From Arcanobacterium sp. (lineage in GTDB: Bacteria > Actinomycetota > Actinomycetes > Actinomycetales > Actinomycetaceae), in contig JALELI010000068.1 of assembly GCA_022768785.1 (NCBI GenBank), positions 1-38,554 of the forward strand: 38,554 nucleotides of DNA. The letters are read 5' to 3'. This document shows, in pieces, positions 30,979-38,554 of the stretch. The position numbers were made by a program, and so were the translations under genes. How positions within the stretch are numbered: position 1 is the stretch's first letter; the number at the start of each line of letters is the position of its first letter. The notes under the pieces are model-generated. The model did not search any database. It had not been told where the DNA came from and saw nothing but the letters and a program-made list of their open reading frames with translations.

Positions 30979-33039
30979 ATGAAACGCATACCCACGCGCC
31001 TCGTTGCACTGCTCGCAACAGCATTTGCGGCAATAGCTGGAGCAGCTCCAGCTTCAGCGCACGAAATCGCGCAAGCCGCAGCCCCCACAGCAGATCACAT
31101 CACTCTCGCCCCTGATGCCCTCAATGGCCAATGCGCCACCTTACACCTCGATGGCTACGGCGCGATCGGCCTCAAAGAGGGGCTCAAGGAATACACCGTA
31201 TCCGCCACCGATGGCGAGCCACTCCAGTTTGAGGCCACAGCGCTAGGGCGCTACCGCATCTACGATACCCGCGGAAAAATCCTCTTCCTCAATATCTTTA
31301 ACACTGTGTGGCCTGGAGAATACTACGGCGATCGCGCCGATTTCAGCGTGAAATCTCCCACCGCGGGAACCTACACTCTCACTGCCACACATTACGGCGT
31401 GAGCCTCGGCAGAGCTCCATTCAACAATCTGGGTGGCAACTATGCGGGCACCTTCACGCTGAAACCAGCCACCGGTTGCTTCCAGCCTCCAGAAATTGAA
31501 ACTGGCCTCGTGAAAGCTTCCACTCATGCAGATATTAATCCAGATGGCACTATATACGGTGCGATGGACGCCCATGTGCACCCAGTGTCGGCATGGGCTT
31601 TCGGCGGGCGCTTGCTATGCGGCAAACCCTTTGCTCCTGGTGGAGTAGAGCAAGCCCTAGGAGACTGTACTGATCACAGCTTCGGAGCGGGAGCACTCTT
31701 CGATACCGCGATTGGCGGAGCCCAATTTATGGGGCCGCAAGATGGGTGGCCCACCTTCTCCACGTGGCCGAATGCCACACGATTGCTGCACGAAACCCAG
31801 TACTACAAGTCAATCGAACGCGCCTGGCAAGCCGGCTTGCGCGGGCTCAACGCTGTACTCGTGGGCAACCGTATCATCTGCTCAATCTATCCGCGGATTG
31901 GCACATCATGCAATGAAATGGATCAGCTCGATATCCAGTATCAAAAACTCCTAGAGATGCAAGATTATATTGACGCCCGTAGCGGAGGCGCTGGTAAAGG
32001 CTGGTTCCGAATCGTCACTACGCCAGAGCAAATGCGAAGCGTGGCAGCTCAGGGCAAGCTCGCCGTCACGCTCACTGTGGAGACTTCGGAGCTCTTCGGC
32101 TGCCGTGAGGGCAAATGCTCCACAGCAGCGATTGACGCCGGGCTCGATAAGTTGCAGAAAATGGGCGTGATGTCTATCCACCCGATTCACAAGTTCGACA
32201 ACGCCTTCGGCGGCACTCGCTTTGATCGCGGAGCAACTGGCGTGATTATGAACGGCGGTAACCTACTCTCTGCCGGCCATTGGTGGAAGCTCGAAAAGTG
32301 CACCACGCCGTTTGAAGATCTTCCGATCGAGCCGCAATCCGACAAATATCGCGATGTGGTGCAGCAACTCACCGGCAAAGATTCCACTATTTTGCCGATC
32401 TATCGCACCACCGAAAAGTGCAATGCTCGCGGCCTCACAGATCTTGGCACCTATGCCCTCACTGGCATGATGAAGCGCGGCATGGTGATTAACCTTGGGC
32501 ATATGAGCGCAAAAACTGCTCAGCAAACGATGGATTTAGTGCGCGCTAAAGGATATTCCGGCGTGATGGCCAACCATTCGTGGACAGATCGCAACATTCG
32601 CGGCCAGATTGTGCGCGCCGGTGGATACCTCGCAGGATATTCATTCTCGGCCACGAAATCCTACCCCACCGAGCCCACGTTCCTCGATGAGTGGAAAGCC
32701 GACCATGAGGCAACTGGCCCCACTCTCACCGCATATGGCTTTGGCTCCGATGCCGGCGGCCTCGGCCCACTGCCCGGAGCGCGCGTAGATGCCGCCACAG
32801 CGCCACTCATCTATCCAATCACCACGCCCAACGGAGCAGTGTTCGATCGCCATCAATACGGCCAGCGCACTTTCGACCTCAACACAGATGGCGTGGCCAA
32901 CTACGGCATGTATGCCGATTGGATGGCAGACGTTTCCCAGATGGCTGGCGCTGATTCCGCGCAGTGGAATCGTGAGCTGATGAACTCAGCGGAAGCATTT
33001 GTGCAGGTATGGGAGAAAGCACGCGCATGGAACAAATGA
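30979..33039 (+). CDS. Secreted metal-dependent hydrolase, amidohydrolase superfamily/peptidase M19-like
   Basis: A 686-aa exported enzyme. The ATG follows GGGAGAAC and opens a signal peptide cut near A-P-A-S-A (residue 27). A beta-rich N-terminal module (about 40-165) precedes a TIM-barrel-type hydrolase. Metal-ligand motifs are visible in the expected order: H199-x-H201 in DAHVHP, histidines in SIHPIHKFDNAFGG, the histidine of NLGHMS, the histidine of VMANHSW and the aspartate of GFGSDAGGLG. This order matches membrane-dipeptidase-like (M19) and related amidohydrolases. Several cysteines (CREGKC, TEKC) may form disulfides outside the cell. The gene overlaps the MFS transporter at its 3' end, which hints at extracellular cleavage followed by uptake of the product. 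The substrate is unknown. Confidence 0.82.
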   Translation: MKRIPTRLVALLATAFAAIAGAAPASAHEIAQAAAPTADHITLAPDALNGQCATLHLDGYGAIGLKEGLKEYTVSATDGEPLQFEATALGRYRIYDTRGKILFLNIFNTVWPGEYYGDRADFSVKSPTAGTYTLTATHYGVSLGRAPFNNLGGNYAGTFTLKPATGCFQPPEIETGLVKASTHADINPDGTIYGAMDAHVHPVSAWAFGGRLLCGKPFAPGGVEQALGDCTDHSFGAGALFDTAIGGAQFMGPQDGWPTFSTWPNATRLLHETQYYKSIERAWQAGLRGLNAVLVGNRIICSIYPRIGTSCNEMDQLDIQYQKLLEMQDYIDARSGGAGKGWFRIVTTPEQMRSVAAQGKLAVTLTVETSELFGCREGKCSTAAIDAGLDKLQKMGVMSIHPIHKFDNAFGGTRFDRGATGVIMNGGNLLSAGHWWKLEKCTTPFEDLPIEPQSDKYRDVVQQLTGKDSTILPIYRTTEKCNARGLTDLGTYALTGMMKRGMVINLGHMSAKTAQQTMDLVRAKGYSGVMANHSWTDRNIRGQIVRAGGYLAGYSFSATKSYPTEPTFLDEWKADHEATGPTLTAYGFGSDAGGLGPLPGARVDAATAPLIYPITTPNGAVFDRHQYGQRTFDLNTDGVANYGMYADWMADVSQMAGADSAQWNRELMNSAEAFVQVWEKARAWNK

Positions 33040-34439
33040 AAACTCCTGACGGCGATGAGCGCGAGCGCACATTCGCGCCCGCTCGTGGCACTCACGCTGC
33101 TCGCGCCGATGCCGCCAATTCTCGCGCTACTTCCGAGCCCTCACAGGATTCCAACGCTTTGCCTGAAAAAGCTGCTGAGCAGCAGTCAGCAGTGCTCTCA
33201 GCACCAGGAATCTCTGCGGCAGAAGGGGAAACTGCCCCCGCCGAGAGTGGCCCTACCCGCGGGTGGATTGCCTGGCTCATTATCGCCACAATCGGCGTTT
33301 ACGCCGGTTGGTTTGGCCCACTGCAGCTGCTGCTTCCCTCGCAAGCTCTCGAAATCACTGGCGGGGTAGGCAGCGAAGGGCTGCTCGCACTCGTCACTGG
33401 CATCGGCGCTGCAATCTCGATGGTGGCCAACCCTGCCTGGGGCTTAGCCTCTGATCGCGCCCGTTTACGCAGCGGCTCGCGCGTGCCAATATTGCTCGTT
33501 GGCCTCGTGGTAGCTGTGATAGGCATGGCCGTGCTCTCCCAAGCCACATCGGTGGCTCCGATGGTGATCGGCTGGGGGCTCGTGCAGGTGGGGCTGAACG
33601 GCCCGTTTGCCGTGCTGCTCGCATTTATCGCTGATCGCGTGCCAGAGGAACGGCGAGGCACTGTGGGATCCCTCTTTGGAGCCGCCCAACTGCTCGGAGC
33701 AGTAACCGGAAATCTCGTGGCGCTGCTCGTGAATTCCGAACGCATCGGGTATATCGCTCTCGCTATTGCAGTGCCATGCTTGGTGATTCCCATTGCCGTG
33801 ATTCATAAGCGCGGCCGCGATCTGGCGACTGCCTCGGATTCCGTGGCATTTAAGTGGGCAGATGTGCAGCTCGATCACACGTTCGTGGCAGCTTTTTGCA
33901 TGCGGTTTTTCTTGAACCTCGTGAATGCGCTGATGCTGCTCTATCTGTTGTATTTCGTGATGGAGCGGCTCAGCCAGAGTAAAGATGACGCCGATGACAC
34001 GGTGTTTGTGCTCACGTTAGTGTATGTGGGCTTAGCTGCGGTGGCAGCAGCTGGCGGCGGGATTCTCTCAGACAAAATGCATCGGCGCAAGATCTGGGTG
34101 GTGTATGCCGCTGTGGTGAGTGCTGCCGGCGGGCTAGTTCTTGCTTTCGCCCATGATTTCGGCACTCTCGTGATAGGAACTGTGGCGTTCGCCGTAGGCT
34201 ATGGCCTCTTCCTCGCGGTAGACGTGGGCATCATCACCGCTGCGCTGCCAAATGAGAAAACCCGCGCCACGATGCTCGGTGTGGCAAACCTGGCCAGCGC
34301 CTCTCCACAGGCTTTAGCCCCTGCTATTGCTGCGCCCATTGTGGCCACTGCAGGTGGTTACACTGGCCTGTATATCGTGACTGCAGCCGTGGGGCTCATC
34401 GCTATCGCATTCTTGCCGATGCTGAAAAAGATTCCCTGA
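33027..34439 (+). CDS. MFS transporter with long N-terminal cytoplasmic extension
   Basis: A 470-aa major facilitator. The start is chosen at ATG 33027 because GGGAGAAAG lies seven bases upstream. ATGs at 33009 and 33036 are alternatives, and the last would overlap the previous stop as ATGA. The first 75 or so residues are polar and Ala/Ser/Glu-rich, presumably disordered. Twelve hydrophobic spans follow, beginning GWIAWLIIATIGVYAGWFG. Motif A appears as NPAWGLASDRARLRSGSR between spans 2 and 3, with a partial copy (GILSDKMHRRK) in the second half. Its gene overlaps the secreted hydrolase, so uptake of a hydrolysis product is plausible. It converges with the U32 gene across 38 bases. Confidence 0.88.
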   Translation: MEQMKTPDGDERERTFAPARGTHAARADAANSRATSEPSQDSNALPEKAAEQQSAVLSAPGISAAEGETAPAESGPTRGWIAWLIIATIGVYAGWFGPLQLLLPSQALEITGGVGSEGLLALVTGIGAAISMVANPAWGLASDRARLRSGSRVPILLVGLVVAVIGMAVLSQATSVAPMVIGWGLVQVGLNGPFAVLLAFIADRVPEERRGTVGSLFGAAQLLGAVTGNLVALLVNSERIGYIALAIAVPCLVIPIAVIHKRGRDLATASDSVAFKWADVQLDHTFVAAFCMRFFLNLVNALMLLYLLYFVMERLSQSKDDADDTVFVLTLVYVGLAAVAAAGGGILSDKMHRRKIWVVYAAVVSAAGGLVLAFAHDFGTLVIGTVAFAVGYGLFLAVDVGIITAALPNEKTRATMLGVANLASASPQALAPAIAAPIVATAGGYTGLYIVTAAVGLIAIAFLPMLKKIP

Positions 34440-34477
34440 TAGCTACCGCAGCCACGCGATTTTCGGTGGGGGTGATG

Positions 34478-35932
34478 TTATTGCGCCACTCGCGCGCGGA
34501 TCATCGCCCCCACCGGCATAGGCTCTTGAGCAGCAGCACCGCTCCCCGCAGAATGCTCCCCATGAACTGCCGTTTCCGCTTCTGAAGCCGGAACCTCTGG
34601 AGCTGGAAATGGCAGCGAGAATTCATGGGCGGGATTATTGATCTCTGACACTGGCTCACCTTCTGCATTCTGCAACCCCACATTGGGCACCCGATACTGC
34701 AGTGGAGCCCGCCCTCCGGGAGCTAAAAATTCAATCTCCATTCCCGGTGCGATCTTGTTTCGAGCAAATATCCGCAGGCGTTGAGCATGAGCATCATACC
34801 CCGTCACTGTGCCCAGCCACCGCCACTCGTTGATATAACCACCGCGCACCACACTCTCTGAAGCGGGGTGCTCTGGATAATAAAAACCGGTGCCGTACTC
34901 ACGGTGAGTTACTTTGAATGGCTCCTCGCGCAACCACTGCGGCAGCTCGAGCGGCCCACTATCTCCTGCCGCACGCCGTTCACGGTAGGCGTTCACCGCC
35001 GTCTTATAGGCATTTGCCATCACCGCCACATAGTAGGCACCTTTCGCGCGCCCTTCAATTTTCAAACTGGTGACGCCGGCGTCAAGAATATCGTCTACAT
35101 GCTCCAGGAGGTTCATATCCTGCGAGTTGAAAATAAAACTTCCCTGATCTGTGACTTCCACCGGAAGGAACTCTCCAGGGCGTTTCTCTTCTACCACGTG
35201 ATATTTGTAGCGGCACGCCTGTACGCAGTCACCTTGGTTGGCATCGCGCCCAGTGAGATGCTGAGAAATCAAGCAGCGCCCTGAGAATGCCATACACATT
35301 GAGCCGTGTACAAAAGCTTCGATCTCGATATGCCTAGGGATATTCGCACGAATCTGCCGAATCGCTTCTAAATCCAGCTCCCGAGCCAGCACAATACGGC
35401 TCGCGCCGAGCTCTACCATCGCATTCGCGGCTTGATAGTTGGTGATCCCCGCTTGGGTAGACACATGCAATTCCGTATGTGGCGCCACTTGGCGCGCCGC
35501 CATCAGCACTCCAATATCGGAGATAATCAGAGCGTCTATTCCAATATCAGCGAGCTGCCCCATATAGGCGTTCATCGCGGGAACATCGTTTGAACTGGGC
35601 AAAATATTGCAGGCGGCATACACGCGGGCACCTCGCGCATGCGCATAGTGCACCGCTGTATCAAAATCTTCGAGTGTGAAATTCTTTGGTGCAGCCCGCA
35701 TTCCAAATTGTTGGCCTCCGCAATACACTGCGTCTGCTCCAAAATCTATAGCCGTCTGCAACGTGGCCAGATTTCCAGCCGGTGCGAGCACCTCTGCAGC
35801 GGTGAAAGCCAAGCTCCCCGAACTAGATAAGCCGGGGGAAAATTCTGCAGAACGAGCACAAGGTGATTCAAATGGCACATACACAGCATAGGGATATCGG
35901 GCAGGCTCCGCTATTCTTGATTCCGTGCTCAT
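34478..35932 (-). CDS. Peptidase U32 family protein, TrhP-like (tRNA uridine 5-hydroxylation)
   Basis: A 484-aa member of the U32 'collagenase-like' family. The family signature E205-AFVHGSMCMAFSGRC220 is intact, and C213, C220, C236 and C240 form the expected four-cysteine set for an iron-sulfur cluster. The N-terminal barrel opens with EVLAPAGNLATLQTAIDFGADAVYCGG, and a C-terminal beta-barrel (YNEWRWLGTVTGYDAHAQRLRIFARN-like) follows. Members with this layout (E. coli TrhP/YegQ, B. subtilis TrhP1/2) hydroxylate U34 of tRNA using prephenate-derived chemistry; others were once called proteases. The first 46 residues before EVLAPAG are an unusual extension. The start (ATG after GAGAAAAG) overlaps the divergent CadD start by eight bases, so a downstream start is possible. 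Confidence 0.88.
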   Translation of the reverse strand: MSTESRIAEPARYPYAVYVPFESPCARSAEFSPGLSSSGSLAFTAAEVLAPAGNLATLQTAIDFGADAVYCGGQQFGMRAAPKNFTLEDFDTAVHYAHARGARVYAACNILPSSNDVPAMNAYMGQLADIGIDALIISDIGVLMAARQVAPHTELHVSTQAGITNYQAANAMVELGASRIVLARELDLEAIRQIRANIPRHIEIEAFVHGSMCMAFSGRCLISQHLTGRDANQGDCVQACRYKYHVVEEKRPGEFLPVEVTDQGSFIFNSQDMNLLEHVDDILDAGVTSLKIEGRAKGAYYVAVMANAYKTAVNAYRERRAAGDSGPLELPQWLREEPFKVTHREYGTGFYYPEHPASESVVRGGYINEWRWLGTVTGYDAHAQRLRIFARNKIAPGMEIEFLAPGGRAPLQYRVPNVGLQNAEGEPVSEINNPAHEFSLPFPAPEVPASEAETAVHGEHSAGSGAAAQEPMPVGAMIRARVAQ

Positions 35933-36539
35933 CACTTTTCTCACAGCTATCGGGCTCTTCGCCGTCACTAATATCGATCATCTCTTGGTGCTTTCGATTT
36001 TCTTCGCACACGGCGCAAAAAAGCCACATACGCTGCGCCAGATCATGATTGGGCAGTATATCGGCTTCGCAGCAATTCTCGGCCTCACGATCGCTGGAGC
36101 CATTGGCACCGCCGTACTGCTCCCCTCCGCAGCAATTCCGTGGTTCGGGATACTGCCACTTGTGATCGGAATTCGCGCTGCCATCAGCTCGTGGCAGGCA
36201 GCCCACGGTGGCGATACAGACGATGAGCTACATGAATCTGCAGAAAAGATCGCGCAAAAGCCGCTGAGTATTATGGCCGTTGCCGCCGTCACTTTCGCCA
36301 ATGGAGGCGATGAGATCGGAGTGTATCTTCCGGTGTTTGTGGGGTCCACGTGGATCGAGATCACCCTTTACTGCGGGGTTTTCCTGGTGCTCGTGGCAGC
36401 AGTGGTGGCGCTGGCGCGATACGTAACCTCCCGCCCCTCCGTGGCAGAATTTCTCGAGCACTTTGAATCTATTATCTTTCCGGCCGTGCTAATCGCCCTC
36501 GGCTTAGGGATCATTATTTCAGGTCTGTTTGGGCTGTGA
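35925..36539 (+). CDS. Cadmium resistance transporter family protein (CadD-like)
   Basis: A 204-aa membrane protein with about five to six spans. The N-terminal segment L-F-A-V-T-N-I-D-H-L matches the CadD hallmark ATNIDDL. G-Q-Y-I-G-F and, in the second half, TFANGGDEIGVYLPVF repeat the family's N-G-x-D signature. CadD-like proteins export cadmium or other cations; the true substrate here is unknown. The GTG start has no clear ribosome binding site and lies inside the first codons of the divergent U32 gene. There is no adjacent CadC-type metal sensor. The 3' end, including the stop codon, belongs to a short tandem repeat. Confidence 0.82.
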   Translation: MLITFLTAIGLFAVTNIDHLLVLSIFFAHGAKKPHTLRQIMIGQYIGFAAILGLTIAGAIGTAVLLPSAAIPWFGILPLVIGIRAAISSWQAAHGGDTDDELHESAEKIAQKPLSIMAVAAVTFANGGDEIGVYLPVFVGSTWIEITLYCGVFLVLVAAVVALARYVTSRPSVAEFLEHFESIIFPAVLIALGLGIIISGLFGL

Positions 36540-36592
36540 CGGCTTGTTTGGGGGGGCTGTGACGGCTTGTTGGGAGCTGTGATGGCCGTTTA
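36533..36592. repeat. Three imperfect tandem repeats running out of the CadD gene
   Basis: GCTGTGACGGCTTGTT occurs at 36533 and 36556, and a diverged copy GCTGTGATGGCCGTT starts at 36576. Spacing is 23 then 20 bases. The first copy contains the CadD stop codon (TGA at 36537-36539), so the gene's tail sequence has been duplicated downstream. Confidence 0.8.
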
Positions 36593-36904
36593 GGCTATGA
36601 GCCACACTCGGCTTGCAGCTTTCGCACTAGCCTGAGAACGGCCTAGGAAGCTCTGCTCTGCGAACGCATCTTTACACTGGCAAACCAAAACTTATATGAC
36701 GCCACCGCGGCGCACGCCCGTCGTATGCGCACAGTATGTGCCCACTCTGCGCTAGAAAACGAGTTGGACGTGCGGGTGAGTTGGAGTTGTGCGGTCAAGT
36801 TGGACGTGTGGCGAGCGCGAAACGCTTTCATGCCTCAAGAGTTCTGAGTTCCTGCGCTTTAGGCACACCCGGTGATTTTGAAGAAAATATGCTGAGATAG
36901 TGTT
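36593..36904. other. Intergenic region without a supported gene
   Basis: GTTGGACGTG occurs twice, about 35 bases apart, near 36761 and 36797. A 62-codon minus-strand frame lacks a properly spaced ribosome binding site. No terminator with a T-tract is visible after the CadD gene. Confidence 0.4.
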
Positions 36905-38074
36905 ATGGCATTTTCTCTAGCGAACGATTACAGTGAGGGCGCACACCCACAGATTTTACATACGATCAGCGCGATCAACTCTGAACAGTTTCCCGGGTAT
37001 GGCACTGATCGCCGCTGCGCACAGGCCGCCGATAAAATTCGCTCAATCGCCCGTGCCCCAGAAGCAGCCGTATTCTTCCTCACGGGTGGCACCCAAACCA
37101 ACCGCACTGTGATCAGTGCACTGCTACGCCCACACGAGGGGGTAATCTCGGCTGCAACTGGCCACATCGCCGTCCATGAAGCAGGCGCCATTGAAAATTC
37201 CGGGCACAAAGTGCTGTCCATACCAGCAACGGAAGAAGCTGCCGGGAAACTCTCGGCTTCTGCATTACGCACTTATCTGGAAGATTTCTATGCCGATGCC
37301 AACCACGAACACATGGTGGCACCCGGAATGGTCTATATCTCGCACCCCACTGAATATGGCATGCTCTACTCTCTCAGCGAGCTCGAAGAGCTTCATGAAG
37401 CCGCTCGCGAGTTTTCGCTTCCGCTCTATTGCGATGGCGCCCGGCTCGCCTATGGCCTTGCCGCAGCTGATACAGATGTGCAGCTCGCCGATATTGCTCG
37501 GCTGTGCGATGTGTTTTATATCGGCGGCACAAAATGCGGAGCACTCTTCGGGGAGGCCGTGGTATTTTCCGGAATGCCGGCGCCCGCACACTTCATCACA
37601 CACATTAAGTTGAACGGCGCGTTGCTCGCAAAAGGTTGGCTCCTCGGCGCTCAGTTCGCCGAGCTTTTCTCTCAAAGTGCTCCCGACGCCATCGGCCATA
37701 TGCCGCATGACGGCACTCTGAGCAGCGAGCTGAGCAACAGCACTCGAGAGAACGCTCCCAGCAGTTCCCCTTGTGTTATCGGCTCCACGCTCTATGGGCA
37801 ACTGGGCCATCACGCGAATGAGCTGGCAGGAATGATTCGCGCTGCTCTCCGCACGCACGGATACCACGAGCGCTATCCCAACTCCACGAACCAGGTGTTT
37901 TTTGAGCTCTCAGACGAGCAGTTTGCGCGCCTGAGCAGGCACGTCACACTCAGCTTTTGGGAACGAATTTCCGCTGATCACGTGCTTGTGCGGGCGTGCA
38001 CATCGTGGGCCACGCCATCTGAGCGCGTGGCCCAGTTCTGCGATCTACTCGCGCGTTTTGCCCCGAATAGGTAA
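36905..38074 (+). CDS. Threonine aldolase family protein (PLP-dependent, beta-eliminating lyase fold)
   Basis: A 389-aa fold-type I PLP enzyme. The start MAFSLANDYSEGAHP fits the N-terminus of the threonine aldolase group, whose reaction is cleavage of L-threonine or allo-threonine to glycine and acetaldehyde. Visible features are GGTQTN (61-66) at the phosphate site, H87 as the probable ring-stacking histidine, C176-D177-G-A-R180 with the cofactor aspartate, and the Schiff-base lysine K210 in YIGGTKCGALFGE. A polar insert of about 35 residues (roughly 263-298, PHDGTLSSELSN...), probably a surface loop, separates the large and small domains. The substrate could be another beta-hydroxy amino acid. 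The ribosome binding site is weak. No partner gene is adjacent. Confidence 0.9.
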   Translation: MAFSLANDYSEGAHPQILHTISAINSEQFPGYGTDRRCAQAADKIRSIARAPEAAVFFLTGGTQTNRTVISALLRPHEGVISAATGHIAVHEAGAIENSGHKVLSIPATEEAAGKLSASALRTYLEDFYADANHEHMVAPGMVYISHPTEYGMLYSLSELEELHEAAREFSLPLYCDGARLAYGLAAADTDVQLADIARLCDVFYIGGTKCGALFGEAVVFSGMPAPAHFITHIKLNGALLAKGWLLGAQFAELFSQSAPDAIGHMPHDGTLSSELSNSTRENAPSSSPCVIGSTLYGQLGHHANELAGMIRAALRTHGYHERYPNSTNQVFFELSDEQFARLSRHVTLSFWERISADHVLVRACTSWATPSERVAQFCDLLARFAPNR

Positions 38075-38108
38075 CTCCACTAGCAAATCCGTATGGAAGC
38101 TCCCGAAT

Positions 38109-38137
38109 TGGGAGAGTTCCTCTGAAGAATCCTCCCA
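38109..38137. repeat. 29-nt palindromic intergenic repeat, copy A
   Basis: It begins TGGGAGAGTTCCTCT and continues GAAGAATCCTCCCA. The halves pair with three imperfect positions (two mismatches and one G-T) around a central T. It lies 35 bases after the threonine aldolase stop and is identical to copy B. Confidence 0.88.
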
Positions 38138-38171
38138 TCTCGCTCCCCACTCTGAGCTCTGAAAGTGGGAG

Positions 38172-38200
38172 TGGGAGAGTTCCTCTGAAGAATCCTCCCA
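38172..38200. repeat. 29-nt palindromic intergenic repeat, copy B
   Basis: All 29 bases match copy A, while the flanks differ. The 34 bases between the copies contain a further dyad (CTCCCCACT with AGTGGGAG). The group may end transcription of the threonine aldolase gene, but no T-tract follows. Confidence 0.88.
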
Positions 38201-38294
38201 CTTTTCCACCGTTACGCTTTCCTGATCATTAATGCCTTTGTTTTTAATTGACGAAGAATAATCGAACTCCAGCTCTTGAACTGCTGTACAGATA

Positions 38295-38328
38295 GGGCTG
38301 GTGCATCCCGTAACAGGTGCACCAGCCC
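38295..38328. terminator. Strong hairpin between convergent genes
   Basis: GGGCTGGTGCA pairs perfectly with TGCACCAGCCC (11 bp) around a 12-nt loop. It lies between the converging threonine aldolase and transporter genes and could stop transcription from either side. There is no T-tract on either strand. Confidence 0.5.
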
Positions 38329-38454
38329 TCACAGCACGCCCCTCTCGTGCACGAGTTTTCTCTGCGCCGTTTTCACTCGTTTCTGTGCGACCTCATTTCC
38401 TCAGGCACACAGCATCTCCAGAGTACTAACTGCTTACGAATGCTAATCCGAACG

Positions 38455-38554
38455 CTAATCGTTGCGCCGCTGATGCTCAGCTAGCACTCGGCGCTCCAGC
38501 GGGATCGTGAGCAATACTGGAATGAGCGTGGCAAGCACACCGATACCCGCAAGC
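38455..38554 (-). CDS. C-terminal end of a membrane transporter (probably MFS), cut by the window edge
   Basis: The last 33 codons of a minus-strand gene read LAGIGVLATLIPVLLTIP followed by LERRVLAEHQRRND and a TAG stop. One hydrophobic span followed by a positively charged cytoplasmic tail is how many MFS permeases end. The family cannot be proven from this fragment; an ABC or other permease is possible. The 5' part lies beyond the window. Confidence 0.6.
   Translation of the reverse strand, partial: LAGIGVLATLIPVLLTIPLERRVLAEHQRRND

Noticed and set aside
36643..36831. 62-codon minus-strand frame
   Set aside because: The ribosome-binding-like GAGG abuts the ATG with no spacing and no family features are visible.

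Overview
The window looks like chromosomal DNA of a moderately GC-rich actinobacterium, most likely a host-associated member of the Actinomycetaceae (Arcanobacterium/Trueperella/Actinomyces-like). The grounds are sortase-assembled pili of the FimA/SpaA type, cell-wall proteins with Gram-positive sorting signals, a stand-alone ferrochelatase, and frequent GTG starts with GA-rich ribosome binding sites. This placement rests on protein character only; no marker gene is present to prove the genus.

Layout. 131-1910 (+): a BcrA-like ABC ATPase and its permease. 2387-5260 (-): a secreted, wall-anchored GH16 glycoside hydrolase. 6018-7013 (+): a small membrane protein and a DUF981 membrane protein, closed by a strong terminator. 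7217-9616 (-): an operon of a 66-aa ORF, a receiver-less LytTR regulator, a DUF3021 membrane protein and a membrane-anchored alpha/beta hydrolase. This resembles the LytTR regulatory systems in which a membrane protein holds the regulator inactive. 9997-11596 (-): a conserved hypothetical protein and ferrochelatase, followed upstream by a decayed TetR gene (11638-12118).

12175-23517 (-) is the centrepiece: a three-gene pilus locus transcribed as backbone pilin, class C sortase, then a 2916-residue tip adhesin. The adhesin carries about two dozen tryptophan-containing leucine-rich repeats, a MucBP-like segment and at least five SpaA/CnaB-type domains. The DNA encoding its repeat block is locally AT-rich, which suggests a separately acquired or fast-evolving cassette.

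23860-24564 (+): a Mug/TDG-type uracil-DNA glycosylase, convergent with a MacB/FtsX-like permease and its ATPase (24568-28093, -). The permease has an 18-bp tandem repeat in its extracytoplasmic loop. 28587-30604 (-): a GntR(YtrA)-ABC ATPase-ABC permease operon with TATATACA repeats at its promoter. 30979-34439 (+): a secreted amidohydrolase/M19-like enzyme overlapping an MFS transporter. 34478-35932 (-): a U32 peptidase-family protein (TrhP-like), whose start overlaps that of a divergent CadD-type transporter (35925-36539, +). 36905-38074 (+): a threonine aldolase-family enzyme. 38455-38554 (-): the tail of a membrane transporter cut by the window edge.

Intergenic DNA is rich in short repeats. 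The most notable is a 29-nt palindromic element with 15-nt half-units, present at 28423-28481 and twice at 38109-38200. No rRNA, tRNA, CRISPR array, insertion sequence or prophage gene was recognised.
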